Positions 37,861 through 47,801 of a stretch of DNA of 64,000 bases are shown here, one piece after another (position 1 is the first letter of the stretch; the number at the start of each line of letters is the position of its first letter). The notes under the pieces were generated by a model. The model was not told the DNA's origin. It worked only from the letters and a program-made list of their open reading frames with translations, and ran no database searches. Position numbers and translations under genes: made by a program. The stretch comes from Oscillospiraceae bacterium (GTDB lineage: Bacteria; Bacillota; Clostridia; UBA1212; UBA1255). The stretch spans positions 141,037 to 205,036 of the forward strand of contig SVJB01000001.1 in the NCBI GenBank assembly GCA_015069185.1, in the 5' to 3' direction.

Positions 37861-39382
37861 AAAAACAGAGATTTTTAAATATAGTTTTTTTGCACTTTCA
37901 TCGTTTTTTATAACGTCATTCTGCTCTATGTGTTCTTTCTTATTTCCGCTCCATAATAGAGTAGACCAGAATGCCTTTTTCACAATAGGACGTGAGATGT
38001 TAGCAGGAAAAGAGATGTATACAGAACTGTTTGATCATAAGGGGACTATTACATATCTTATGCATGAATTTGCAGCTAGTTTCTCTACCAAATCAATGAT
38101 TGGCATTTTTTTAATAGAACTTGTTTTCATGTTTATATATATGGTTTTTCTATATAAAATTGCCACTCTTTACTTAAAGCCTCTGCCGTCTGTTATGGTA
38201 AGTTTGATTACTACTGCACTTACAGCCACAACACAATGTTTCCTCAGAGGTAATAATTGTGAAGAATACGGATATGTATTGCTTACAATTTCTTTGTACT
38301 ATATGCTCCGTAGCGAAGAACAGGATAATAAAGTTTATATTCTTAACGGCATTTTCACAGCTTTTGTCTTATGGTCCAAATTTACATTACTTGGTTTTTG
38401 GATAGGATGGGCTTTGGTATCGTACATTCCATTACTGGTGAAAAGGGATTTTCGTAAATTTTTCAGATACGTCTTGATGTTTTTAATAGGTTTTGCTGCC
38501 ATAACAGGTCCACTGTTTATTTACCATATTATAAAAGGAACTACATATGACTTCTTATATACTTACATATATTGTAATGTTTTCCTGTATGCAAAAGAGA
38601 TTACGTTAGCAGATCGTATTGAACAAATATTGTGGACTATTGGTAAAAATAATTCGCAAAATCCTACCTGGATGCTTGTGACAATAATTGGTATTGCAGG
38701 TTTCTTCAGAAATGACAAATATGTGAAAAAAGTAGGAAAACGTATAGCTGTTTTAATTACATTTTGCGTAACATATATTGTTAATTATTGGGGCGGCGTC
38801 TGGTATGACTATTACTTGCTTATACTGGCACCATTTGTAATTTTTGGAGTAATATATATAATTGATGTATTGCTTAATATTAGGTCTATTAAAAGGATTT
38901 ACAATAATTATCGCCCTATAGTTGCAGCGACATTAGTGCCTATCGTGTTTGTTGGGGTTATTTTTTATGCAAATACATATCCTTATCTTGGAAAGAAAGC
39001 TGAGGAATATCCTCAATATATATTTGCTTCTAAGATACATGCGGTATGTCAGGAAGAGGATATTGATAATCCAACAATGCTTAATTATAATTTTATAGAC
39101 CAGGGGTTCTATCTTGCCGCAGATATCGCCCCAATAAATAAGTACTTTTTCCGTCCTAATATTAAGAAATCAGAGCTTCCGGAATTGTACGAGGAGCAAA
39201 TGTCTATGGTTAGGAATAAGGAAATTGATTTTTTAATCACCCGGACTTATAATAATCGCGATTTGATCAAACATATTGGTCAGGAAGAGATTGATCTTAT
39301 AAATAGTAATTATAAGATTATTGCAACAGCCGAAGATGAAATTGATAATTATCAATTTACATTATGGCAGAAAATAGATTGA
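37841..39382 (+). CDS. GT-C-type multi-pass membrane protein (PMT-like glycosyltransferase family)
   Basis: The 513-aa protein has roughly 10-11 hydrophobic helices and a soluble C-terminal domain of about 130 aa. The segment DQNAFFTIGREMLAGKEMYTELFDHKGTITYLMH resembles the first extracytoplasmic loop of GT39/PMT-like lipid-linked sugar transferases, with acidic residues that normally bind the metal or substrate. It starts at TTG 37841, 10 nt after AGAGGAG and inside the end of dnaE. It probably modifies cell envelope glycans; donor and acceptor are unknown. Confidence 0.7.
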   Translation: MKLLENKKTEIFKYSFFALSSFFITSFCSMCSFLFPLHNRVDQNAFFTIGREMLAGKEMYTELFDHKGTITYLMHEFAASFSTKSMIGIFLIELVFMFIYMVFLYKIATLYLKPLPSVMVSLITTALTATTQCFLRGNNCEEYGYVLLTISLYYMLRSEEQDNKVYILNGIFTAFVLWSKFTLLGFWIGWALVSYIPLLVKRDFRKFFRYVLMFLIGFAAITGPLFIYHIIKGTTYDFLYTYIYCNVFLYAKEITLADRIEQILWTIGKNNSQNPTWMLVTIIGIAGFFRNDKYVKKVGKRIAVLITFCVTYIVNYWGGVWYDYYLLILAPFVIFGVIYIIDVLLNIRSIKRIYNNYRPIVAATLVPIVFVGVIFYANTYPYLGKKAEEYPQYIFASKIHAVCQEEDIDNPTMLNYNFIDQGFYLAADIAPINKYFFRPNIKKSELPELYEEQMSMVRNKEIDFLITRTYNNRDLIKHIGQEEIDLINSNYKIIATAEDEIDNYQFTLWQKID

Positions 39383-39398
39383 CAAGGAGGCTGTGTAA

Positions 39399-40367
39399 AT
39401 GGCTGTAAAAAGAATCGGAGTGTTAACATCAGGAGGAGATGCGCCAGGCATGAATGCTGCTATAAGAGCGGTAGTACGTTCCGGAATATATAGAGGTTTT
39501 GAAGTGTATGGTATCCGCAAAGGATATGAAGGCTTGCTTGCAGGCGATATGTTTGAAATGAATCTAAGATCAGTTTCAGACATAATAAGCAGAGGTGGTA
39601 CGATACTGCAAACCACAAGGAGTAAAGAATTTTCAACAGATGAAGGCGTTAAGAGAGCTGCACGTATGGCAAATGTATTCAAGCTTGATGCCATTGTTGT
39701 AATAGGTGGTGACGGTTCGTTCAGAGGTGCCAGAGCATTGTCAAAAGAAGGTGTGAATGTTATATGCATACCTGCAACTATTGACAATGATGTGTCCAGT
39801 ACGGAATATACAATTGGTTTTGACACTGCTCTTAATACCGTTAAGGACGCCATTGACCGTATTAAGGATACTGCTTATTCACATGAAAGATGTAGCGTTA
39901 TTGAGGTTATGGGCAGAGAAGCAGGGTATATTGCTCTTAATTGTGCGATTGCTGACGGCGCAGAAGCCTGTATATTGCCGGAAAAAGAATTTAATATTGA
40001 TACAGATATTATTAAACCTATTATAGGTTGTCGTAACAGAGGTAAACACCACTATGTCGTTATTATTGCAGAAGGCATTGGCGGTACACTTGATATTGCA
40101 AAACAAATTAAGGAAATTACAGGAATTACAACTACTGCAACAATTTTAGGCCATCTTCAAAGAGGTGGTAGCCCTACTGTAAGAGATCGTGTTGCTGCAT
40201 CTCTCATGGCAGTAAAGGCAACCGAACTTCTGGAACAGGGAGAAATGAATAAAGTTATCGCCGTAAAACATGACCAATATGTTGCTTATGATATTGATGA
40301 GGCGTTAAATATGGTTAAATATATTGATGAATCAATGATTGAGACCAGTAAAATGCTTTCTCTGTAA
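39399..40367 (+). CDS. pfkA: 6-phosphofructokinase
   Basis: Commits fructose 6-phosphate to glycolysis. GVLTSGGDAPGMNAAIRAVVR, RGGTILQTTRSKEF, IGGDGSFRGA, PATIDNDV and EVMGREAGYIAL are all present. The GGDGS form indicates an ATP- rather than pyrophosphate-dependent enzyme. At 322 aa it matches bacterial PfkA. ATG follows AAGGAGG. Confidence 0.96.
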   Translation: MAVKRIGVLTSGGDAPGMNAAIRAVVRSGIYRGFEVYGIRKGYEGLLAGDMFEMNLRSVSDIISRGGTILQTTRSKEFSTDEGVKRAARMANVFKLDAIVVIGGDGSFRGARALSKEGVNVICIPATIDNDVSSTEYTIGFDTALNTVKDAIDRIKDTAYSHERCSVIEVMGREAGYIALNCAIADGAEACILPEKEFNIDTDIIKPIIGCRNRGKHHYVVIIAEGIGGTLDIAKQIKEITGITTTATILGHLQRGGSPTVRDRVAASLMAVKATELLEQGEMNKVIAVKHDQYVAYDIDEALNMVKYIDESMIETSKMLSL

Positions 40368-40373
40368 AGGAGT

Positions 40374-41288
40374 TTGATTGAAATATTCGGTTATGTAATG
40401 CCGCTTAAGCCTGAATTAAAGATACGCGAATATGAAGTATACAGAGCATATTACTGTGGTGTATGCAAGAGTATTGGCAAATATTTTGGACAATTACCAA
40501 GATTTGGATTAATAAATGAAGCTGCATCTTTGGCAATTGTACTGACTTGTTGCACTGAAAAAGATGTTAGACCAACAATTAAAATGCAAAAGTGTATCGC
40601 TCATCCGGTGAGAAAACGCCAGTGCGTGACAAGTGGTGAAGCAATAAAATACGCAGCTTGTGTCAATGTATTGTTAGAGTATCATAAACTCATGGATTCG
40701 TATTATGATAATCATAACATTATATCAAAGACTGCTGCAGTTAGTATCAAAAGAGCATATAGAAAAGCAAGACGATTTGCACCGATTTTATGTGATTTAA
40801 TTGAAATTTACATGAATGATCAACAAATTCTTGAGAAAAATAATTGTGATTCTATTGACAAGGTTGCAGAACCGACTGCAAAAATGCTGGCTGAAATATT
40901 TACATGGAAAGATTCAGAGTATTTTGACTGCAATCCTGTACTTGTCGAAGCACTTAATTCCTTTGGTTATAATATGGGGAAATGGATATATATTGTAGAT
41001 GCCATTACTGATATAGAAGAGGATATGAAGAAAAAACAATATAATGTATTGTTGAATAATAGTGATTATTATAAAGAAAAAGAAATTAGTGAAAATGTTA
41101 TTTTCACAATTAATATGTGCCTTGCTAATGCAAGTAGTAGTTGGGAACGAGTAAAACAAGCTGTTAATCTTAATGAAAATACAAAAATTAGAGATTTATT
41201 TGCAATTATTGACAATTTAGTATATCTTGGTATGCGTAACGTTTCCGAAAAGGTAACAGGAGGAAAGATTTGTGAAAGATCCGTATGA
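40374..41288 (+). CDS. DUF5685-like protein with doubtful start codon
   Basis: Conserved clostridial protein of unknown function with an N-terminal cysteine motif [11 protein letters not shown] and further cysteines (CC, C, C), suggesting metal binding. The ORF track uses TTG 40374, only 1 nt after AGGAG, too close for good initiation. Relatives as I recall them start MFGYV; here the equivalent codon is ATA at 40383, 10 nt after AGGAG, so an AUA (or AUU 40377) start is possible. ATG 40398 would remove the conserved FGYV. It overlaps the J-domain gene by 17 nt. Confidence 0.75.
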   Translation: MIEIFGYVMPLKPELKIREYEVYRAYYCGVCKSIGKYFGQLPRFGLINEAASLAIVLTCCTEKDVRPTIKMQKCIAHPVRKRQCVTSGEAIKYAACVNVLLEYHKLMDSYYDNHNIISKTAAVSIKRAYRKARRFAPILCDLIEIYMNDQQILEKNNCDSIDKVAEPTAKMLAEIFTWKDSEYFDCNPVLVEALNSFGYNMGKWIYIVDAITDIEEDMKKKQYNVLLNNSDYYKEKEISENVIFTINMCLANASSSWERVKQAVNLNENTKIRDLFAIIDNLVYLGMRNVSEKVTGGKICERSV

Positions 41289-41877
41289 AGTACTTGGTGT
41301 ATCAGAAGATAGCACTGATGAAGAAATAAAAAAAGCATATAGAGAACTGGTTAAGAAATATCACCCGGATCAATACGGGAATAATCCTTTGTCAGAACTT
41401 GCTTCAGAGAAACTGAAGGAAATAAATCTTGCATATGATACGATAACTAAGAATCGTGCGGCAGGTAAGACCGGTGGTAGCAATACATATACTGACTCCA
41501 CAACACAAGCTGAATTCTCATCGATTGTCAGTCTGATACGTGCAGGTAGATTGGATGAAGCGCAGATGGCACTTGAGTCTATGCCCGGAAATAAGAGAAC
41601 GGCATATTGGTATTATCTCATGGGTGAGGTGGCGAAGAGAAAAGGTTGGTATGATCAAGCCAGACAGTATTTTCAGACAGCCATTAATATGGAACCAAAT
41701 AATGCTGCCTATAGACAGGCTTATCAATCACTTAATATGAATGCCCGTGCATATCATACTCAGTCAGATGGACGTGGTTACAGAGAAGCTGATAATGCTT
41801 GTAGCTGTTGTCAATCTCTCATTTGTGCAGACTGTTGTTGCGAATGTATGGGAGGAGACTTGATCGCGTGTTGCTAG
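41272..41877 (+). CDS. J-domain/TPR protein with cysteine-rich tail
   Basis: N-terminal DnaJ J-domain (residues 3-65) with the HPD motif at 31-33, so it can stimulate a DnaK ATPase. A TPR-like region follows (about 75-150, [35 protein letters not shown]). The last 26 residues contain 10 cysteines (CSCC...CADCCCEC...CC), probably a metal or Fe-S site. The GTG start follows AGGAAAG and lies inside the DUF5685 gene; its end overlaps mutS2 by 10 nt. It is not a classical DnaJ: no G/F region and no client-binding domains. Confidence 0.85.
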   Translation: MKDPYEVLGVSEDSTDEEIKKAYRELVKKYHPDQYGNNPLSELASEKLKEINLAYDTITKNRAAGKTGGSNTYTDSTTQAEFSSIVSLIRAGRLDEAQMALESMPGNKRTAYWYYLMGEVAKRKGWYDQARQYFQTAINMEPNNAAYRQAYQSLNMNARAYHTQSDGRGYREADNACSCCQSLICADCCCECMGGDLIACC

Positions 41878-44243
41878 AAAAGACGTTAAAAATACTTGAA
41901 TTTGACCAGATAATTAATAAAATTACCAGCCTTACTACTTGTGAGATTGCGAGAAGTTATGCATCGGAGTGTATGCCTCTTACAGATAAAGAAGAGATAG
42001 AAAAGCTCTTAAATGAAGTTGATGATGCATGTGTTATTTTATCACGCAAAGGAATGCCGCCCTTAGCCGGTATTAAGGATATACGATATTCTGTCAAGAG
42101 AGCTGTAAGTGGCAGTGTGCTGAGTCCGGCAGAACTTATGTCAATAAGCGCTGTACTCAGAGCCACAGGCAGGACTATTGATTATTGCAATAGTGCCGCT
42201 CAGGATATTGAGAATAGCGTGTCTGCGTATATTTATAGATTAGTTGAAGATAGATATCTGATGAGCGAGATTACAAGATGTATTCTTTCTGAAGATGAAA
42301 TTGCTGATGATGCCAGTCCTGCTTTATTCAGTATAAGAAAACAAATTGCACACACACAGAATCAGATCAAAGATAAATTGAATGAGATGATCCGTTCGTC
42401 TCAGTATTCAAAGGCAATTCAAGATAATATTGTTACTGTACGAGCTGACAGATATTGCATTCCGGTAAAGGCCGAGTACAAATCGTCTTTTGATGGACTT
42501 GTACACGACACATCATCTTCCGGACAGACTGTTTTTATTGAACCTGCTTTTGTTGTTGAAGCAAATAATAAAATAAGACAGCTAAGAGGAGAAGAAAGCA
42601 GGGAAATCGAGAGGATTCTTGCAGAACTTTCTGCTATGACAGCACAAAGCGAAGAGATAATCATTTGTGATTGTGAAGTGTTATCATATCTTGATTTTCT
42701 GTTTGCCAAGGCTCGTTATGCACTTGATATAAAGGGCGCTAAGCCTGTGATTAATGAAACAGGTAAGATTAATTTAATCAATGCAAGGCACCCTTTGATT
42801 GACAAGAACAAAGTAGTCCCAACAACCTTTTATTTAGATAGCGGCGAAGCGATGGTTATCACAGGGCCAAATACGGGAGGAAAGACAGTAACGCTCAAAA
42901 CTGTTGGATTGCTTACCTGCATGATGCAGGCAGGTTTGTTGATACCGGCAGATGAAAAGTCAGAATTATCCATTTATACCGGCATATTTGCTGATATCGG
43001 TGATGAACAAAGCATTGCTCAAAGCCTCAGTACCTTTTCATCACATATGAAAAATATTGTTGAGATTTTATCTGAATGCGATTACAGAAGCCTTATATTA
43101 TTTGATGAGCTTGGTGCCGGTACAGATCCTACAGAAGGATCATGCTTAGCTATATCAATATTAGAATGTGCGCATCAAATGGGAGCGACTGTGGTAGCTA
43201 CTACCCATTATAGTGAACTCAAAGTATATGCATCTACAACAAAAGGATTTATAAACAGTTGTTGTGAATTTGATGTAGAAAAATTAGCGCCAACATATAG
43301 ATTGCTTATTGGAGTGCCTGGTAAGAGTAACGCATTTGCAATCTCACAGAAACTTGGTCTTGATCCGCAGATAATCTCCAGAGCAAAGGAATTTCTAACA
43401 GGAGAAGATCTTCGCTTTGAAGATATGCTTCAAGATATAGAACGCAATAGACTTGAGATAGAGCGTGCAAGAAGCGAAGCTGCCCGTTTACGTATTGAAT
43501 CTGAACAAATGACTGAAAATATACGTAAAGAAATGGAAAAGCTTGATAACAAGAAAGACGAGATTATTCTCAAGGCTCGTGAAGATGCTCAGAAGATAGT
43601 AAATAAAGCTAAGGTCAGTGCTGATAAAATGCTTTCTGAGATTCGTAAGGCTCAGGTAAATGTTAATAACGGAGCTCTCAAAGATGCTCAAAACGCAAAA
43701 GCACAATTCATGCAGGATACAGACGATATTAATAGTGGTATTAAAATCAGTGATGATAGATATGCACAGATGCCAGTACCAAAGACACTCAGAGAAGGCG
43801 AGAGTGTACGTATTATAAGTATTGCAGCCAATGGTACAGTTCTCAAAGCACCAAACAAGAACGGAGAATGCTATGTACAGGCGGGAATTATGAAGCTTTA
43901 TTTACCTCTTAGTGATTTAAGACCGCTTAAAGACGATTCCGGTGAAAAGGTTCAAGCCGCCGGTAGTAAACAAGCGGCTCCGTCAATGAGAGCAATGAAT
44001 ATAAAATCAGAGCTTGATGTAAGAGGCACCACTGTAGATGAAGCTATTACAATGATTGAAAGACACTTAAGCGATGCACATCTGGCACATCAGGATCGTT
44101 TCACAGTAATACATGGAAAAGGTACAGGAGCGCTGCGAAAGGGAATACACAAATATTTATCAGGAAATAAAACAATCAAGTCATTCAGAATCGGAGAATA
44201 CGGTGAAGGTGACGCAGGTGTTACAGTAATACAATTAAGATAA
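41868..44243 (+). CDS. mutS2: Endonuclease MutS2
   Basis: MutS-like ATPase with a C-terminal Smr nuclease domain; it suppresses homologous recombination and in B. subtilis also rescues collided ribosomes. Walker A GPNTGGKT at about 333, [15 protein letters not shown], a long coiled coil (about 520-620), and Smr domain [11 protein letters not shown]...[14 protein letters not shown]. The track starts 60 nt early; GGAGGAG at 41851 selects GTG 41868 (791 aa), matching the usual [13 protein letters not shown] start. No mutL nearby. Confidence 0.95.
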   Translation: MLLEKTLKILEFDQIINKITSLTTCEIARSYASECMPLTDKEEIEKLLNEVDDACVILSRKGMPPLAGIKDIRYSVKRAVSGSVLSPAELMSISAVLRATGRTIDYCNSAAQDIENSVSAYIYRLVEDRYLMSEITRCILSEDEIADDASPALFSIRKQIAHTQNQIKDKLNEMIRSSQYSKAIQDNIVTVRADRYCIPVKAEYKSSFDGLVHDTSSSGQTVFIEPAFVVEANNKIRQLRGEESREIERILAELSAMTAQSEEIIICDCEVLSYLDFLFAKARYALDIKGAKPVINETGKINLINARHPLIDKNKVVPTTFYLDSGEAMVITGPNTGGKTVTLKTVGLLTCMMQAGLLIPADEKSELSIYTGIFADIGDEQSIAQSLSTFSSHMKNIVEILSECDYRSLILFDELGAGTDPTEGSCLAISILECAHQMGATVVATTHYSELKVYASTTKGFINSCCEFDVEKLAPTYRLLIGVPGKSNAFAISQKLGLDPQIISRAKEFLTGEDLRFEDMLQDIERNRLEIERARSEAARLRIESEQMTENIRKEMEKLDNKKDEIILKAREDAQKIVNKAKVSADKMLSEIRKAQVNVNNGALKDAQNAKAQFMQDTDDINSGIKISDDRYAQMPVPKTLREGESVRIISIAANGTVLKAPNKNGECYVQAGIMKLYLPLSDLRPLKDDSGEKVQAAGSKQAAPSMRAMNIKSELDVRGTTVDEAITMIERHLSDAHLAHQDRFTVIHGKGTGALRKGIHKYLSGNKTIKSFRIGEYGEGDAGVTVIQLR

Positions 44244-44268
44244 TTATTGATATGTTTTGGAGGAGAAA

Positions 44269-45852
44269 ATGTTAGAAACAATTGATCTTGAACTGCAATT
44301 TGGTGGCAGAACACTATTTAAGCACGCAGATCTTAAATTTACACCGGGCAATTGCTATGGGATTATAGGTGCTAACGGCGCCGGAAAATCCACTTTCTTA
44401 AAGATTTTATCAGGTGATGTAGAGGCTACAAGTGGCAGGGTTGTCAAATCAGAAACAGACAGAATGTCAGTTCTTAAACAAGATCACTATGCTTTTGATG
44501 ATGTGACTGTACTCAGATGTGTACTTATGGGCAACCAGGAACTTTGCGATATAATGGACGAAAAAGAAATTTTATACGCAAAGGATAATATGACAGATGC
44601 AGAAGGAATTCGTCTTTGCGAGCTTGAAGATCGTTTTATGGAAATTGATGGTTGGAGTGCAGAGAGTAACGCAGAGATTCTCTTGAATGATCTTGGTATA
44701 ACAGGTGAATACCATTATATGCTTATGAAAGATATTCCGGGAAGTATGAAAGTCAAAGTTCTCTTAGCTCAGGCATTATTTGGCAATCCTGACATACTAC
44801 TTATGGACGAGCCTACAAACAACCTTGATCTTGCTACTATAAGCTGGCTTGAAGAGTATATTATCAATCTTGATTCTATTGTACTTGTTGTATCACATGA
44901 CAGACATTTTCTTAATAAAATTTGTACATATACAGTCGATGTTGACTTTGGTAAGATAACAATGCTCAGCGGTAACTATGACTTCTGGTATTCATATACA
45001 CAGTTAAGACAGCGTCAGATTAAGGAACAGAATAAGAAAGCTGAACAGAAAATACGTGAAATGCAGGAATTTATATCACGCTTCAGTGCGAATGCTTCTA
45101 AATCAAAACAAGCAACCAGTCGTAAGAAAATTCTTGAAAATATTAATATAGAAGAAATGCCTGTTTCATCACGAAAGTTCCCATATGTTGCATTCAAACC
45201 GGACAGAAACATTGGAAACGAATTGCTTACGGTTGAGAATCTTACTAAAATGTATGACGGAAAGAAAATACTTGATGATGTTAGCTTTACATTGCACCCA
45301 GGGGACAAAGTTGCATTTGTTGGCAGTGACCCTATTGCAATCACTACGCTTTTTAACATTTTATTTGAAGAGGATACAGCAGACAGCGGTAGCTTCAAAT
45401 GGGGTGTCACAACGACAAGATCATACGTACCAGCTGATAATTCTGCTTTCTTCGAAGATTGTCCGGATACATTAGTTGATTGGATAAGACGTCACTCTAC
45501 ACTTACTTTTGAATCAGATGTAAGAGCAATACTTGGTAGAATGCTTTTCTCAGGTGATGAAGTAAATAAGAAGGTTAGCGTTTTATCAGGAGGCGAAAAG
45601 GTTCGATGTATGTTATGTAAAGCGATGCTTTCCGGCGCTAATGTAATCTTACTCGATGAGCCTACCAACCATCTTGATCTTGAATCAATAGAGGAACTTA
45701 ATGACGCTTTGATCAGGTTTGAAGGATCAGTTCTTTTCACCTCAGCAGACCATCAGTTTGTACAGACAATTGCGAATAGAATTATTGATTTGACTCCGGG
45801 ACAATTTGCTGATAAACAGATGACTTATGATGAGTATCTCGAATTAAACTAA
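44269..45852 (+). CDS. ABC-F protein (YbiT-like) with degenerate second ATP site
   Basis: Soluble tandem-NBD ABC-F ATPase, probably ribosome-associated. NBD1 is canonical: Walker A GANGAGKST, DEPTNNLD, H-loop VSHDRHF. The linker holds the YbiT-type SRFSANASKSKQATSRKKI. NBD2 keeps LSGGEK and DEPTNHLD, but its Walker A is GSDPIAITT (about 352; no lysine) and the H-loop histidine is replaced by A493 (TSADHQF). Site 2 is therefore probably ATP-inert. ATG follows TTGGAGGAG; 527 aa. Last gene of the long run that begins at rplM. Confidence 0.88.
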   Translation: MLETIDLELQFGGRTLFKHADLKFTPGNCYGIIGANGAGKSTFLKILSGDVEATSGRVVKSETDRMSVLKQDHYAFDDVTVLRCVLMGNQELCDIMDEKEILYAKDNMTDAEGIRLCELEDRFMEIDGWSAESNAEILLNDLGITGEYHYMLMKDIPGSMKVKVLLAQALFGNPDILLMDEPTNNLDLATISWLEEYIINLDSIVLVVSHDRHFLNKICTYTVDVDFGKITMLSGNYDFWYSYTQLRQRQIKEQNKKAEQKIREMQEFISRFSANASKSKQATSRKKILENINIEEMPVSSRKFPYVAFKPDRNIGNELLTVENLTKMYDGKKILDDVSFTLHPGDKVAFVGSDPIAITTLFNILFEEDTADSGSFKWGVTTTRSYVPADNSAFFEDCPDTLVDWIRRHSTLTFESDVRAILGRMLFSGDEVNKKVSVLSGGEKVRCMLCKAMLSGANVILLDEPTNHLDLESIEELNDALIRFEGSVLFTSADHQFVQTIANRIIDLTPGQFADKQMTYDEYLELN

Positions 45853-45918
45853 AGAAAAATATAACTTTACAGAAGTAAGAAAAGCCTTGTATGAAGTTCA
45901 TTATGAAGAAATAAAATA

Positions 45919-45947
45919 TTGACATAAACTTTCTTCTGGCGTAACAT
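45919..45947 (+). promoter_or_regulatory. Sigma-A promoter for aspS
   Basis: TTGACA (45919-45924), 17-nt spacer, TAACAT (45942-45947), 33 nt before the aspS start. The 128-bp gap shows no T-box features (no conserved antiterminator box or terminator). Confidence 0.65.
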
Positions 45948-45980
45948 TATAAGGTTAAATCTATTGAGGAAGGTGTTATC

Positions 45981-47780
45981 ATGGCACAGTTCATGAATGG
46001 TATAAAGAGAACAAATTATTGCGGCGAGGTTACAAAAGCAAATGTTAATCAGACCGTTGTACTTACAGGTTGGGTGGCTAAGGTTCGTAACCTTGGAGGC
46101 CTTATGTTTATATGGCTTCGTGACAGAACAGGACGTATTCAATTGTTTTTCAACGAAGATACAGACAAGGAACTCTTTGAACTGGCAGCTAATGTTAAGA
46201 ATGAGTATGTTGTCGCAGTCGAAGGTATTGTTTGTGCACGTAACGAAGCTGATGTTAATAAAGATATGAAAACAGGTGAGATTGAGGTTAAGGTTACAAA
46301 ACTTGTAGTACTTAATGAAGCAAAATTGCCACCCTTTCACATTGAGGACAAGGCTAACATCAGTGATGTTAATCGTCTCAAATATAGATATCTTGACTTA
46401 AGACGTCCGTCTATGCAAAATATAATTTTAATGCGTCATAAGATTGCAAAGATTGCCAGAGATTATTATGACGAAAATGGATTTATTGAAGTTGAGACTC
46501 CGATTCTTACCAAGAGTACACCGGAGGGGGCGCGCGACTATCTTGTACCAAGTCGTGTTCATCCTTCAAAGTTCTACGCATTACCACAGTCTCCGCAAAT
46601 ATTCAAACAACTTCTTATGGTAGCCGGCTTTGACAGATATATGCAAATCGCAAAGTGCTTCCGTGATGAGGATCTTCGTGCGGACAGACAGCCTGAATTT
46701 ACACAGATAGACTTAGAGATGTCTTTTGTTGATATAGATGATGTTATTACAATTAACGAAGGATTTATGGCACGGGTATTTAAGGAAGTACTTGGCGTTG
46801 AACTTAAGACACCGTTCTTGCGCATGTCATATGCAGATGCAATGACAAAATATGGTTCAGACAAGCCTGATATCAGATTTGGTTATGAGCTAATTGATCT
46901 GGCTGATACACTGACAAACTGCGGATTTAAAGTATTTAGTGATGCGCTGGCAAATGGCGGAGCTGTGAAGGCTGTATGTTTCCCTGCAGGACATTATTCC
47001 AGAAAAGAAATTGATAAGTTAGGTGAATTTGTTAAGACTCACGGTGGGTCAGGTCTTGCATGGATTGTTGTTGGTGAGAATAACGAGATCAGAACATCTT
47101 TAGGTAAAGTTCTCACACCAGATGAGATCAGCGCTGTGGTTGCAAAATGCGAGGCAAAGCCAGGTGACCTGATTTGTATCGTTTCGGGTAAAACAAACGT
47201 CGTTTACACAGTTTTAGGCGCTTTGAGATGCGAACTTGCAAATAAACTCGGTCTTATTCCTGAAAATGAATTTGCATTCCTGTGGATTACAGAATTTCCT
47301 CAGTTTGAATACTCAGAAGAAGAAAACAGATATGTTGCAGTACACCACCCATTTACATCTCCTATGGAGCAGGATATCGACAGAATCGAATCTGATCCCG
47401 GTAGCGTAAGAGCAAAAGCCTATGATATTGTTCTCAACGGTTACGAACTTGGTGGCGGTAGTATCAGAATACATGACAGTGAGCTTCAGGGCAGAATGTT
47501 TAAGGCACTTGGATTATCCGACGAAGATGTTTCTGAGCGGTTCGGATTCCTTATTGAGGCCTTCAAATATGGCACACCACCTCATGGCGGTATGGCATAT
47601 GGTCTGGATAGACTCTGTATGCTTATGGCCGGAGCTACAAATATCAGAGATACAATTGCGTTCCCAAAAGTACAGAATGCTTCATGTCTCATGTCCGGTG
47701 CTCCTGACTTTGTAGATGATATTCAGGTAAAAGATTTGCATATTTCAATAAACAAAGAGGACGTAAAGGTTGAAGAATAA
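45981..47780 (+). CDS. aspS: Aspartate-tRNA ligase
   Basis: Class II aminoacyl-tRNA synthetase, bacterial type (599 aa). N-terminal OB-fold anticodon-binding domain (residues 12-110, VVLTGWVAKVRNLGGLMFIWLRDRTG), motif 2 FRDEDLRADRQPEFTQIDLEMSF, the bacterial GAD insertion (about 290-420), and motif 3 GGMAYGLDRLCMLMAG. ATG follows GAGGAAGG. hisS, a common neighbour, is absent. Whether it is discriminating or also charges tRNA-Asn cannot be told from this window. Confidence 0.96.
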   Translation: MAQFMNGIKRTNYCGEVTKANVNQTVVLTGWVAKVRNLGGLMFIWLRDRTGRIQLFFNEDTDKELFELAANVKNEYVVAVEGIVCARNEADVNKDMKTGEIEVKVTKLVVLNEAKLPPFHIEDKANISDVNRLKYRYLDLRRPSMQNIILMRHKIAKIARDYYDENGFIEVETPILTKSTPEGARDYLVPSRVHPSKFYALPQSPQIFKQLLMVAGFDRYMQIAKCFRDEDLRADRQPEFTQIDLEMSFVDIDDVITINEGFMARVFKEVLGVELKTPFLRMSYADAMTKYGSDKPDIRFGYELIDLADTLTNCGFKVFSDALANGGAVKAVCFPAGHYSRKEIDKLGEFVKTHGGSGLAWIVVGENNEIRTSLGKVLTPDEISAVVAKCEAKPGDLICIVSGKTNVVYTVLGALRCELANKLGLIPENEFAFLWITEFPQFEYSEEENRYVAVHHPFTSPMEQDIDRIESDPGSVRAKAYDIVLNGYELGGGSIRIHDSELQGRMFKALGLSDEDVSERFGFLIEAFKYGTPPHGGMAYGLDRLCMLMAGATNIRDTIAFPKVQNASCLMSGAPDFVDDIQVKDLHISINKEDVKVEE

Positions 47781-47801
47781 TTAGTCAGAAGAAGGTATTA
47801 C

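Noticed and set aside
45853-45980. T-box leader upstream of aspS
   Set aside because: The gap is short, with a normal promoter 33 nt before the start and no antiterminator bulge or terminator hairpin.
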